A DNA stretch of 64,000 nucleotides, from NCBI GenBank assembly GCA_016709385.1, contig JADJMW010000008.1:266355-330354 (forward strand), given 5' to 3'. Below are positions 26,499 through 36,436 of the stretch, piece after piece; position 1 is the stretch's first letter, and every line of letters starts with the position of its first letter. The notes beneath the pieces were generated by a model that was not told the DNA's origin, searched no databases, and saw only the letters and a program-made list of their open reading frames with translations. Source of the DNA: Candidatus Rubrivivax defluviihabitans. GTDB lineage: Bacteria > Pseudomonadota > Gammaproteobacteria > Burkholderiales > Burkholderiaceae_C. The translations under genes were made by a program, and so were the position numbers.

Positions 26499-29043
26499 CG
26501 ATGCACTCCGCCCGCGCCAGCAGGAAGGCACCCAAGACCGCGCCCAAGTCGGCCGCCGAGCCGCGTCTGTCGCGCCAGCGCCGCCCACTGCAGATGGCGG
26601 CCGACGACTGGCAGCGCGCGCTGCGCCGCCAGTTCGGCCGCGAGCAGGTGTTCGAGCTGAAGAACCTGGGTGACGCCAGGCTCGCGCCCATCTTCTCAGA
26701 ATTCAGCGTCGGCAACGCCGCCAGCGGCGGGCGCTACCGAGTCGCCATCCGCGGCACCGCGCCGGGCGACAACCTGTGCACCTGCCTGGACTTCGCCACC
26801 AACGACCTGGGCACTTGCAAGCACATCGAATTCACGCTGGCGCGCCTGGCCGCGCGCCGCGGCGGTGCCGCGGCGCTGGCGGGCGGCTTCTTGCCGCCGT
26901 ACAGCGAGGTCTACCTGCACCACGCCGGCCAGCGCACGGTGCGCCTGCGGCCCGGTGCCGACTGTCCGCGCGCCGTGCTGGAGCCGGCGCGCCAGCTCTT
27001 CGACGCCCCGGCGGGCTGGGTGCTGCCCTGGGCGCGCCTGGGCGAACTCGACGACTTCATCGCCGTCGCCACGAAAGCCGCCGCAAGCGCCGGCCATGAA
27101 CTGCGCGTGGACGAGCGCGCACTGGCCTTCGTGGCCCAGGTGCGCGACGCCGAACATCGGCAGCAGGTGCTGGCCCAGGCCTATCCCAAGGGCGCCGCCG
27201 ACAAGGGCCTGGCCAAATTGCTGAAGCCGCGCCTGTACCCCTACCAGGCCGAAGGCGCGCTGTTCGCCGCGCGTGCCGGCCGCGTGCTGCTGGGTGACGA
27301 GATGGGCCTGGGCAAGACGGTGCAGGCCATCGCCGGGGCGGAATTGCTGGCGCGGCATTTCGGCGTGCAGCGTGTGCTGGTGGTCTGCCCCACGTCGCTG
27401 AAGCACCAGTGGCAGCGCGAGATCGCGCGTTTTGCCGGCCGGCCAGCGCAGGTGCTGCAAGGCCTGCGCCTGGCGCGCCAGCAGCAGTACCGCGAAGAGG
27501 CCTTCTGCCGCATCACCAGCTACGAGACGCTGGTCCGCGACCTCGACCTGGTGCAGGCCTGGTCCCCCGAGCTCCTGATCGTCGACGAAGCGCAGCGCGT
27601 GAAGAACTGGAATACGGTGGCGTCGCGCGCGCTGAAACGCGTGGACAGCGCCTATGCCTTCGTGCTCACCGGCACGCCGCTGGAAAACCGGCTGGAGGAA
27701 CTGATCAGCATCGTGCAACTGGTGGACCAGCACCGGCTGGGCCCGACCTGGCGGCTGCTGCACGAACACCAGCAGGTCGACGAAGCCGGCCGCGTGGTGG
27801 GCTACCGCGACCTGGACCGCATCGGCGCCACGCTGGCGCCGATCCTGCTGCGCCGGCGCAAGGCCGAGGTGCTGACGCAGTTGCCCGAGCGCGTGGACAC
27901 CACCCTCTTCGTGCCGATGACGCCCGAGCAGCGCGACCACCACGACGAGAACGGCCTCATCGTCACGCGCATCGTCTCGCGCTGGCGCAAGACGGGTTTT
28001 CTGTCCGACGTCGACCAGCGCCGCCTGCAATGCGCGCTGCAGAACATGCGCATGTCGTGCAACAGCACCTGGCTGCTGGACCACGAAACCGACTTCGGCC
28101 ACAAGGCCGACGAACTGATGACGCTGCTGGAGGAATTGTTCGAGCAACCCGAAGCCAAGGCCGTGGTCTTCAGCCAGTGGCTGGGCACGCACGAGGTGCT
28201 GATGCGGCGGCTGCGCGCCCGTGGCTGGGACCATGTGCTGTTCCACGGCGGCGTGCCCGGCGACAAGCGCGGCGCGCTCGTCGACCGCTTCGCCGGCGAC
28301 CCCGGCTGCCGCCTCTTCCTTTCCACCGACGCCGGCGGCGTGGGCCTGAACCTGCAGCATGCGGCGGCCACGGTGGTCAATATGGACCTGCCGTGGAACC
28401 CGGCCAAGCTGGAACAGCGCATCGGCCGCGTGCACCGCCTGGGTCAGCGCCGCGGCGTGCAGGTCATCAATATGGTGGCGCAAGGCAGCATCGAGGAAGG
28501 CATGCTGGGTGTGCTGGCGTTCAAGAAGTCGCTCTTCGCGGGCGTGCTCGACGGCGGAGACAGCGCGGTGTTCATGAACGGCACCCGGCTGGCGAAATTC
28601 ATGGAGAGCGTGGACGAGGTCACCGGCGCCATGGGCACGGCCGAGGAAGCCAGCGCGGCGCCGGTGGCGGCGGCGCAGCGCCGGCGCCGGCGCCGCAGGC
28701 GTTCGCCGAAGTCGACGAGGCCGTAGCGGCAGAACAGCCACCGGCCGCAGTGGCCGGCACCGAAGAGGTCACAGAGGCAACGGCCAGTTCAGCGCTGCCA
28801 CCGGCCACGTCGGCCGCGGACCCGTGGGCACCGCTGCTGGAGGCGGGTTTGCGCTGGATCGAATCGCTGAACGAATCCGACGCGCCCGCCGCGGCCGACG
28901 GCGGCACGGGCGATCGCCGACCCCGCATCAGCACCGACCCCCGCACGGGCGCCCGCAGCGTCACGCTGCCGCTGCCCGACCCGGCCACGGTGCAGCGCCT
29001 CGCCGAAGGCCTGTCGCGCCTGCTGGCGGGGCTGGGGCGTTGA
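26495..29043 (+). CDS. SWIM zinc-finger SNF2-family helicase, C-terminus in a shifted frame
   Basis: The main frame (26495-28726) has a SWIM finger (Cys95, Cys97, Cys108, His110), Walker A 'GDEMGLGKT' (267-275), 'DEAQ' (364-367), and in the second RecA lobe 'STDAGGVGLNLQ' and 'QRIGRVHRLGQRRG'. After about residue 730 the frame ends in an Arg-rich run, whereas the overlapping frame continues with a clean acidic-Ala tail and 'PWAPLLEAGLRWIESLN' up to 29043. A one-base loss in the GCC/GGC repeats near 28665-28710 explains this; the full protein would be about 849 aa. Role: ATP-driven remodelling of DNA-protein complexes, substrate unknown. Confidence 0.85.
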
Positions 29044-29154
29044 ACGCATGGCATTTGGCAGTCCATCTGCCTCGCGCCAGTCGGCGCGCAGTGGCCGGGA
29101 TCCGGGCAGGCCACGTTGCCCGGCTCCGCCGCGACGCTGCCGCACAATGTCTGC

Positions 29155-29949
29155 GTGCCCAGACCACATCGCCGTCGCACCACCCTGCGCCTGATCGCAG
29201 CCGCGCTGTGCATCCCGCTGGCGGGCCGGCTGCAGGCGCAGCCGGCCGTGCCGACGGTGGCTGCCGCGTCCGACCTCAAATTCGCACTCGAGGAAGTGGC
29301 CGCGCAGTTCGAACGCGAATCGGGCCACAAGCTGCGGCTCGTCTTCGGCTCGTCGGGCAATTTCTATTCGCAGATCCTGCAGGGGGCGCCTTTTCACCTC
29401 TACCTGTCGGCCGACGAGGACTTCGTCTTTCGTCTGGCCGACGCCGGCAAGACGGTGGACCGCGGCCGCCTCTATGCCCGCGGCCGCATCGGCATCCTGG
29501 TGCCGCACGGCTCGCCGCTGCGTGCCGACGGCGAATTGAAGGACCTGGCCGCGGCGCTGCGCGACGGGCGGTTGCGCAAATTCGCCATCGCCAACCCCGA
29601 GCACGCGCCCTACGGCCAGCGTGCCGAGGAAGCGCTGCGCCACGCCGGCCTGTGGCAGGCCATCCGGCCGCACCTGGTGCTGGGCGAGAACATCTCGCAG
29701 GCGGCGCAGTTCGCCACTTCGGGTTCCACGCAGGGCGGCATCGTGGCGCTCTCGCTGGCGCTGGCCCCTGACGTGGCCAAGCTGGGGGACTTTGCGCTCA
29801 TCCCGGAGGCCTGGCACCGGCCGCTGCTGCAGCGCATGGTGCTGCTCAAGGGCGCGCCGCCGCCGGTGCGTGAGTTCCACGACTATTTGTCCACGACCGC
29901 CGCGCAGGCCATCATGGTGCGCTACGGGTTCGCCACGCCGCGGGATTGA
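29155..29949 (+). CDS. modA: Molybdate ABC transporter substrate-binding protein
   Basis: 264 aa from GTG 29155, chosen so that the basic 'RPHRRRTTLR' stretch starts the signal peptide (cleavage near 'LQAQ|PAV'). The mature protein has 'AAASDLKFALEEVAAQFERE', 'FGSSGNFYSQILQGAPFHLY' and 'STQGGIVALSLAL', patterns of the ModA oxyanion site. It binds molybdate or tungstate in the periplasm for ModBC. No ModE-type operator was seen in the 110-bp gap upstream. It is the first gene of modABC. Confidence 0.9.
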   Translation: MPRPHRRRTTLRLIAAALCIPLAGRLQAQPAVPTVAAASDLKFALEEVAAQFERESGHKLRLVFGSSGNFYSQILQGAPFHLYLSADEDFVFRLADAGKTVDRGRLYARGRIGILVPHGSPLRADGELKDLAAALRDGRLRKFAIANPEHAPYGQRAEEALRHAGLWQAIRPHLVLGENISQAAQFATSGSTQGGIVALSLALAPDVAKLGDFALIPEAWHRPLLQRMVLLKGAPPPVREFHDYLSTTAAQAIMVRYGFATPRD

Positions 29950-29965
29950 GGCAACGGCACGCCGC

Positions 29966-30631
29966 ATGGACTGGCAGGCCCTCGTCCTTTCACTGCAGCT
30001 GGCGGGCGTGACGCTGCTGGTGCTGCTGCCGCTGGGCCTGTGGCTGGGGCGCTGGCTGGCCTACACCACCTTCGCCGGCAAGGCCGTGATCGAGGCCCTG
30101 GTGGTGCTGCCGCTGGTGCTGCCGCCCACCGTGCTGGGCTACTACCTGCTGGTGTCGATGGGCGGCGCGTCGCCGCTGGGGCGCTGGGCGGCCGAGACGC
30201 TGGACCTGCGGCTCACCTTCAATTTCACCGGCCTGGTGGTGGCCTCGGTGATCTTCAACGTGCCCTTCATCGTGCAACCGGTGCAGCGCGCCTTCGAGGC
30301 CATCCCGCGCCAGCTCACCGAGGCCGCCGCCGTCAGCGGACTGGGCTGGTGGCCGACCTGGCGGCGCGTGGAACTGCCGCTGGCCTGGCCCGGCATCCTG
30401 TCGGCCATGGTGCTGACCTTCGTGCACACGATGGGCGAATTCGGCGTCGTGCTCATGGTCGGCGGCAGCATCCCCGGCGAGACCAAGACCATCGCCATCT
30501 CCATCTACGACCGCGTGCAGGCCTTCGACCTGGCCGCCGCCGACCGCATGGCCTGGCTGCTGCTGGTGCTGTCGCTGGGCGCGGTGACGATGTCGTTCTT
30601 CGCCTCGGCGCGGCTGGCGGCGCGCCGATGA
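29966..30631 (+). CDS. modB: Molybdate ABC transporter permease
   Basis: 221 aa with five or six membrane helices. The ABC permease 'EAA' loop reads 'EAAAVSGLGWWPTWRRVELP' (about 116-135) followed by 'GILSAMVLTFVHTMGEFGVV', typical of ModB. It forms the inner-membrane channel. The ATG at 29966 lies 17 bases after the modA stop; its TGA overlaps modC as ATGA. Confidence 0.93.
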   Translation: MDWQALVLSLQLAGVTLLVLLPLGLWLGRWLAYTTFAGKAVIEALVVLPLVLPPTVLGYYLLVSMGGASPLGRWAAETLDLRLTFNFTGLVVASVIFNVPFIVQPVQRAFEAIPRQLTEAAAVSGLGWWPTWRRVELPLAWPGILSAMVLTFVHTMGEFGVVLMVGGSIPGETKTIAISIYDRVQAFDLAAADRMAWLLLVLSLGAVTMSFFASARLAARR

Positions 30632-31758
30632 CGATGCACCTCGAGGTCGAGCAGGCGCATCCCCTGCCCCTGAGCGGCGCGTTTCAGTGCGAGCCCGGCG
30701 AACTGCTGGCGCTGGTGGGCCCCTCGGGCGCCGGCAAGACCTCCATGCTGCGCGTGCTGGCCGGACTTGTGCGCCCGCATTGCGGCCGCGTTCAGGTGGG
30801 CGACGAGGTCTGGTGCGACACCGCGGCCGGTATCTTCGTGCCGCCGCAGCAGCGCCATGTCGGGCTGGTGTTCCAGAACTATGCGCTGATGCCGCATCTC
30901 TCGGCGCTGGACAACGTGGGGCTGCCGCTGCTGCACCTGCCGACCGCCGAGCGACAGCGCCAGGCCCGGCGCTGGCTGGACCAGGTGCGCTTGTCCGAAG
31001 CGCAACAGAACCGCCGACCGGCGGGGTTGTCGGGCGGCGAGCAGCAGCGCGTGGCGGTGGCGCGCGCGCTGGCCCGCGAGCCGCGCGTGCTGCTGCTGGA
31101 CGAACCCTTCTCCGCCGTCGACCAGATGAACCGCCAGGGCCTGTACCGGCTGCTGGCCGACCTGCGGCGCGACATGGCGATCCCGATCGTGCTCGTCACG
31201 CACGACCTGCACGAAGCCGCCATGCTGGCCGACCGCCTGGTGGTGATGGACGCCGGCCAGGTGCTGCAGCAGGGGCCGCCAGCCGCCATCCACCGCGCAC
31301 CGCGCAACGCCCGCGTGGCCGACCTGGTGGGCATCCAGAACCGCTTCCAGGGCCGCTGGCTGGGGCCTTGCGGGCAGTCCGGCTGGGGCCTGCTGCAATG
31401 GTCTGCCGAAGCCACCACGGCGGCACCGGCGGGCGACGTGCCGCCCCCGCCGCGGCTCAGGGTGCGCGACAAGGGCCGCATCGAGACCGGCCAGTCGGTG
31501 CACTGGGTGCTGACCGGCGACGCCGTCACCCTGGTCGACCGGCCCGCGCAGGCCGGCGGCGAATTCGCCGCCGTGGTCACCGAGGCGCGGCCGCTGGGCG
31601 ACATCACGTTGCTGGCGCTGGCGCTGCAGGCCGTGCCCGGTGTGGTGCTGCGCCTCACGCTGTCGGGCCCGCAGCGGCTGCGCATCGAGGTCGGCGCGGC
31701 ACTCACGGTCTGCCTGGACCTCGGCCTGGCGCATGTGATGCCGGTGCGCGGGCGCTGA
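30628..31758 (+). CDS. modC: Molybdate ABC transporter ATP-binding protein
   Basis: 376 aa. Walker A 'GPSGAGKTS' (30-38), Q-loop 'GLVFQNYALMPHLSALDN', signature 'LSGGEQQR' and Walker B 'LLLDEPF' are in order, followed by a C-terminal TOBE/MOP domain (about 290-376) that binds molybdate for feedback in ModC proteins. It energises import by ModB. Convergent with the acyl-CoA ligase gene; an interrupted inverted repeat of GCTGCG/CGCAGC lies in the 32-bp gap. Confidence 0.92.
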   Translation: MTMHLEVEQAHPLPLSGAFQCEPGELLALVGPSGAGKTSMLRVLAGLVRPHCGRVQVGDEVWCDTAAGIFVPPQQRHVGLVFQNYALMPHLSALDNVGLPLLHLPTAERQRQARRWLDQVRLSEAQQNRRPAGLSGGEQQRVAVARALAREPRVLLLDEPFSAVDQMNRQGLYRLLADLRRDMAIPIVLVTHDLHEAAMLADRLVVMDAGQVLQQGPPAAIHRAPRNARVADLVGIQNRFQGRWLGPCGQSGWGLLQWSAEATTAAPAGDVPPPPRLRVRDKGRIETGQSVHWVLTGDAVTLVDRPAQAGGEFAAVVTEARPLGDITLLALALQAVPGVVLRLTLSGPQRLRIEVGAALTVCLDLGLAHVMPVRGR

Positions 31759-31790
31759 GCTGCGCCCAGGGCCGTCGCGGCCGCAGCGCC

Positions 31791-33557
31791 TCAGCCGCCG
31801 CCGACCGCCTCGCGCTCCTGCAACTGCCGCCACATGACCTTGCCCGAGCCGCTCTTGGGCAAGGCGTCGACGAACTGCACCTGCCGCGGCACCTTGTACG
31901 CGGCCATGTGCCCGCGCGCCCAGTCGATGATGTCCTGCTCGGTGGTGCTGGCCCGGGCGGCGTCGCGCAACACGATCACGGCCTTGACGCTCTCGCCTCG
32001 GTAGGCGTCTCGCGTGCCGATGACGCAGGCCTCCTGCACCCACGGGCATTTGAACAGCAGCAGTTCGACTTCACTCGGCCAGACCTTGAAACCGCTGGCG
32101 TTGATCATGCGCTTGAGGCGGTCGGTGATGAAGAAATAGCCTTCCTCGTCGCGCCGGCCCAGGTCGCCGGTGCGGAAGAAGGACTTGCCGTCGATGTCGA
32201 GAAACGCGGCGCGCGTGGCTTCCGGGTGGCCCCAGTAGCCCTTGAAAACCATGGGGCCGTGGGTGACGATCTCGCCGACCTCGCCGTCGGGTACTTCCTG
32301 AAGCGTCTCGGGGTCCACGATGCGGCTGTCCACGCCATACAGGGGGATGCCCAGGCACTGCAGCTTGGCGCGCTCGGGCGGGTTGGCGTGGCTGGGCGCG
32401 GCGGTCTCGGTGAGACCGTAGCCTTCGGCGAAGGTGATGCCGAATTCGCGCTGCAGCCGCTCGGCCACCGCGTGCGGCATGGCCGCGCCGCCGCCCGACA
32501 GGTAGCGCAGGCTGGTGAGGTCGAAACGCTGGTAGTCGGGGCTGCCGAAGAGGTCGATGATCATGGTGGGGATGCAGGTCCAGTGCGAAACGCGGTGGCG
32601 CGAGATCAGCCGCGCGGCCAGTTCGCGGTCCCAGCGCGGCATCAGCACCACGGTGCTGCCCAGGTACACCGGCGACAGCACGCCCAACAGCATGCCGGTG
32701 ATGTGGAACATGGGCACCACGCCCAGGCTCACCGCCTCGGCGCTGGCATGGCTCCACAATCCGCCGCCCACGATATTGGGCAGCAGCGTGCGGTGGGTGT
32801 GCATGCAGCCCTTGGGCAGGCCGGTGGTGCCCGAGGTGTAGGGCAGCAGCGCCAGGTCGTCCGGGCCGGCCGTGGACGGCCCAGGTCGCAAGCCTTCGCC
32901 CAGCGCATCGGCCCAGCGCACCGCGCCGGCAGGCAGCGGCGGATCGGCGCGCAGCCACTGCAGCACGGCGTCGGCAGGCGCTTCGTCAGGTTCCAGCGTT
33001 TCGGGCATGGCATCGGTGAAGCGCGTGACCAGGAGGTGCTGCAGGCGCTGCGCTGCAGGCAGGCGCTGGCTGGCCTCGGCCACCGTGGCGGCCAGGTCGG
33101 CGCTGGTGATGGCCACGCAGGCCTGCGGGTCGGTGATGTAGTGGCCGAATTCGTCGACGCGGTTCATCGGGTTCACCGGCACCACCACCGCGTCGGCGCG
33201 CTGGATGGCATAGAACGCCACCACGAACTGCGGGCAGTTCTGCATGTACAGCAGCACGCGGTCGCCGCGCTGTACGCCCTGCGCCTGCAGCCAGCCGGCC
33301 AGCGCCTCGGCCTGGCGCAGCAGTTCGCCGTAGCTCAGTTCACGGCCGAAGAAGCGGTAGGCCGCCTTGGCGGGGTAGCGCCGGGCGCTGACCTCCAGGT
33401 TGAACCACAGCGTGGTTTCTGGAATGACCAGCGTGCGCGGCAGGCGCGCCGGCCAGGCGACGGCTCGGGTGTGGGTGGCCGTGTCGATGAAGGTGCGGGT
33501 CAAGCTGGTCTCCGGCAGTGTTGCCGAAGGTGTAGCGGCAAGCGGCGCCGCCGTCAT
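31791..33557 (-). CDS. Long-chain-fatty-acid--CoA ligase family (AMP-binding) protein
   Basis: 588 aa from ATG 33557. Adenylate P-loop 'YTSGTTGLPKG' (240-250), 'GYGLTETA' and 'YFFRTGDLG'-like hinge plus 'DRLKRMINASGFKVWPSEVE' and C-terminal lysine in 'PKSGSGKVMWRQL' mark an acyl-CoA synthetase. It activates a carboxylic acid with ATP and CoA, likely a medium or long fatty acid, though the paa locus nearby makes an aromatic substrate possible. No partner gene in the immediate neighbourhood. Confidence 0.85.
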   Translation of the reverse strand: MTAAPLAATPSATLPETSLTRTFIDTATHTRAVAWPARLPRTLVIPETTLWFNLEVSARRYPAKAAYRFFGRELSYGELLRQAEALAGWLQAQGVQRGDRVLLYMQNCPQFVVAFYAIQRADAVVVPVNPMNRVDEFGHYITDPQACVAITSADLAATVAEASQRLPAAQRLQHLLVTRFTDAMPETLEPDEAPADAVLQWLRADPPLPAGAVRWADALGEGLRPGPSTAGPDDLALLPYTSGTTGLPKGCMHTHRTLLPNIVGGGLWSHASAEAVSLGVVPMFHITGMLLGVLSPVYLGSTVVLMPRWDRELAARLISRHRVSHWTCIPTMIIDLFGSPDYQRFDLTSLRYLSGGGAAMPHAVAERLQREFGITFAEGYGLTETAAPSHANPPERAKLQCLGIPLYGVDSRIVDPETLQEVPDGEVGEIVTHGPMVFKGYWGHPEATRAAFLDIDGKSFFRTGDLGRRDEEGYFFITDRLKRMINASGFKVWPSEVELLLFKCPWVQEACVIGTRDAYRGESVKAVIVLRDAARASTTEQDIIDWARGHMAAYKVPRQVQFVDALPKSGSGKVMWRQLQEREAVGGG

Positions 33558-33612
33558 CGCGCTTAACCCGTAGCCGCAGCGTCGCGCCGGCGACATCGCC
33601 GTGCGCGGCCGC

Positions 33613-35418
33613 TCACTCGCGCGGCTGCGCCTCCTTGCGCCACTCCAGGCAGTCGGGGTGGCTGGGGCCGGTGAATTCGGTGCGCAGGCACTCGCGCTCC
33701 ATGCAGACGAAGGTCATGATCGGGTTCTGGCCGCTGCACCTGGCCTTGGGTCCGGTGACGACGGGCGGCTTGGCCTGGGCCGCATTCACGGAAGCCGGAG
33801 GTCGAGCCGGCGGCGCATCCTCCGCCGACACCGCCGGCGGGCCTACGGGCGCCGAGGCCTCGCGCCGCACTTCCTGCGCAGGCATCGGGCTGGCCGGGGC
33901 CGCGCGCGCCGCGGCGGTGGTGGGTGTCTGCAGGCGCGCAGCCTGCGTGCCCTGCATGGTGGTCGGCCCGGGCGACTTGCGGGCGACGTCGCCGCCGGGT
34001 GGCGGTGTGCCCGCAGGTACGGCCGCTAGCGTCACCGGCAGGGGTACCGTGGTTGGCGCGGACGCTGTGGCCACGGCCACCGTCGCCACCGTCGCTGGCA
34101 AGGACCCGGGCGGGGAAGCCGGTTCCAGGGGTGCCGCAGCCCGTTCCAGCGGCGCCGAAGCCGCCGACAGCGCAGGCGCGGTCGGCCCCGCGGCCTGAGG
34201 CCACAGCCAAGTCGCCGCCACGCCCACGGCAGCCAGGCCCAGCACCACGGGCAGCCACTTCCAGGCGCCTGCCGCCGGCGGCGCCGGCGCGACGGGCACC
34301 GGCGGTGCCGGCCGCGGTGGCACTTCGGCCGTGCTGCCGCGACCCGGGGCACCCGGCGGGGCGCCGGCACTGGACCCGAAGACCGCGCCGGACCGGGCTT
34401 GCGCGGGAGCGGCAGCGGCAACCACCGGCACGCGCGGAGGCATCCGCACGGTCGGCGCCGACGCCTCGGTCGGCGCAGGCTCGGCCGCGGGGCGGCGCGG
34501 CGGGAGTCTGCGGCCGGCGAGCGCTTCGCGCAGCTGGCTCACGCTTTGCGGCCGCTCGGCCGGACGCGGCGCCAGCATCCAGTCGACGATGTTCAGGAAC
34601 TCACGGCTGCAGCCCGGCAGGGCCCGGCTCGCCAGCGGGGTGGCTTCGTCCTGCAGGGCGCGCGTGGTGGCCGGCGGCGGCGGCCGCTTGAGCAGCAGGT
34701 AGTGCAGCGTGGCGCCCAGGGCGTAGAAGTCGGTCCACGGCCCCTGCTTGACCGAGCCGGCCTCGGCGTACTGTTCGATGGGTGCATACGCGGGCTTCAG
34801 GATGGCCGTCAGCGTCTGGCTCTTGTCGCTGATGACGCGCCGGGCGGCACCGAAGTCCAGCAGCACCGGCCGGCCGTCGGGTTCGATGACGATGTTGTCG
34901 GGTGCGATGTCGCGGTGGTAGACGCCCTCGGCATGCAGCCGCTCGATGGCGCCGAGCAGCGGGTCGAGCAGCGCGCGCAGCGTCGCTTCGTCGGGCGCTG
35001 CCGTCATGGCCTCGCCCACCTCCTTGAGGGTGCGACCGTGCATCACCGGCATGGCCATGTAGGCGGTGCCGTTGGCTTCCCAGAAGCGGTACACCTTGAG
35101 CAGCGATGGGTGGTCGAAGCGCGCCAGCAGCCGAGCCTCGTTGACGAAGGACTTCAAGCCCAGGGCAAAGGTCTCGGCGTCGGCCTGCGAACGCAGCGAC
35201 ACCTGCTGGGACTCGGTGCGGCCGGCGAGCGTGGCCGGCAGGTATTCCTTGATCGCGACCTCGCGCTCCAGGTCGTGATCGAGCGCCAGATACACAATGC
35301 CGAAACCGCCGACCCCCAGCACGCTGAGGAGCTCGAATTCACCCAGCCGCGTGCCCGGCCGCAGCGCGCTCGGCGTCTGCGCATACAAGCGGGTGGAGCG
35401 ATCGGCGTCGAGCGGCAT
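33613..35418 (-). CDS. Membrane-anchored Ser/Thr protein kinase with Cys-containing outer tail
   Basis: 601 aa. Hanks-type kinase domain: glycine loop 'GVGGFGIVY' (35-43), Lys57, 'HRDIAPDN' (168-175), 'DFGAAR' (188-193). A Pro/Ala-rich linker (about 310-385) leads to one membrane helix ('WLPVVLGLAAVGVAATWLW'), then a low-complexity Ala/Pro/Thr region and a final segment with four cysteines ('CSGQNPIMTFVCMERECLRT' and 'HPDC'). The tail should face the periplasm, where the cysteines may form disulfides. Ligand and target are unknown; no phosphatase gene is adjacent. Divergent from the GDPD gene. Confidence 0.85.
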   Translation of the reverse strand: MPLDADRSTRLYAQTPSALRPGTRLGEFELLSVLGVGGFGIVYLALDHDLEREVAIKEYLPATLAGRTESQQVSLRSQADAETFALGLKSFVNEARLLARFDHPSLLKVYRFWEANGTAYMAMPVMHGRTLKEVGEAMTAAPDEATLRALLDPLLGAIERLHAEGVYHRDIAPDNIVIEPDGRPVLLDFGAARRVISDKSQTLTAILKPAYAPIEQYAEAGSVKQGPWTDFYALGATLHYLLLKRPPPPATTRALQDEATPLASRALPGCSREFLNIVDWMLAPRPAERPQSVSQLREALAGRRLPPRRPAAEPAPTEASAPTVRMPPRVPVVAAAAPAQARSGAVFGSSAGAPPGAPGRGSTAEVPPRPAPPVPVAPAPPAAGAWKWLPVVLGLAAVGVAATWLWPQAAGPTAPALSAASAPLERAAAPLEPASPPGSLPATVATVAVATASAPTTVPLPVTLAAVPAGTPPPGGDVARKSPGPTTMQGTQAARLQTPTTAAARAAPASPMPAQEVRREASAPVGPPAVSAEDAPPARPPASVNAAQAKPPVVTGPKARCSGQNPIMTFVCMERECLRTEFTGPSHPDCLEWRKEAQPRE

Positions 35419-35449
35419 GGACCAACGAGCTTAGCAGGGAACCCAAGCG

Positions 35450-36436
35450 ATGAGGCCTCTCCTGAACCGCGCCGCCGGGGTGCTGTGCCTGGCTTCGGCG
35501 GCACTTTGCAACGCAAACGCATTCGACCTGCAAGGCCACCGCGGCGCGCGCGGCATGGCGCCGGAAAATACGCTGGCCGGCTTTCGCCAGGCGCTGGCCG
35601 CGGGCGTGACGACGCTGGAACTGGACGTGGGCGTGACCCGCGACGGGCAGGTCGTCATCGCCCACGACCCGCGCCTGAACCCCGACCTCACGCGCGACGC
35701 CAGCGGTGCCTGGATTGCCACGCCCGGGCCGGCGCTGCAGACCTTGACGCTGGCGGAACTGCAGCGCTTCGATGTCGGCCGCCTGAAGCCGGGGACGAAA
35801 TATGCGCAGTCCTTCGCCGACCAGCAAGCGGCCGACGGTGAGCGTGTACCGACGCTGGAGGCGCTGTTCCAGCTGGTCCGCACTTCGGCGGTACCGGTGC
35901 GTTTCAATATCGAGACCAAGCTGTCGCCGCTGACCCCGGAACTGGCGCCCGAACCCGATACCTTCGCGCGCGCACTGCTCGACGTCGTGCAGCGCCACGG
36001 CCTGGCCGAACGTGTCACGGTGCAGAGCTTCGACTGGCGCACGCTGCAAGCCGTGCGTCGGCTCGCACCCGCGCTGCCGATCGCGGCGCTGACGGCACGG
36101 CTGCCCTCGATCGACAACCTGGCCGACCCGCGCTGGACCGCCGGCCTGCGCCTGCAGGACCATGGCGGCTCGGTGCCGCGGCTGGTGAAGGCGCTGGGCG
36201 CCCGCACCTGGTCGCCTTTCCACGGCGACCTGACCGAGGCCCAGCTGGCCGAGGCGCACGCACTGGGCTTGAAGGTGATTCCGTGGACGGTGAACGAATC
36301 CGAACGGATCGACCGCCTCATCGGCTGGGGCGTGGACGGCCTCATCAGCGATCACCCGCTGCGCGTGCGCGAGGTCATGGTGCACCGCGGCCTGGCCTTG
36401 CCTGCGCCCGTATCGGTGCCGGCGCCACCGCGGTGA
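35450..36436 (+). CDS. Periplasmic glycerophosphodiester phosphodiesterase
   Basis: 328 aa with a signal peptide (cleavage near 'ANA|FDLQ'). The GDPD core begins 'GHRGARGMAPENT' (29-41) and has 'ELDVGVTRDGQVVIAHD' (about 57-73), including the metal-binding Glu/Asp and catalytic His. The C-terminal 'PWTVNE' and 'GVDGLISDHP' complete the TIM barrel. It hydrolyses glycerophosphodiesters to glycerol-3-phosphate and an alcohol. The stop overlaps the next gene (GTGA). Confidence 0.9.
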   Translation: MRPLLNRAAGVLCLASAALCNANAFDLQGHRGARGMAPENTLAGFRQALAAGVTTLELDVGVTRDGQVVIAHDPRLNPDLTRDASGAWIATPGPALQTLTLAELQRFDVGRLKPGTKYAQSFADQQAADGERVPTLEALFQLVRTSAVPVRFNIETKLSPLTPELAPEPDTFARALLDVVQRHGLAERVTVQSFDWRTLQAVRRLAPALPIAALTARLPSIDNLADPRWTAGLRLQDHGGSVPRLVKALGARTWSPFHGDLTEAQLAEAHALGLKVIPWTVNESERIDRLIGWGVDGLISDHPLRVREVMVHRGLALPAPVSVPAPPR

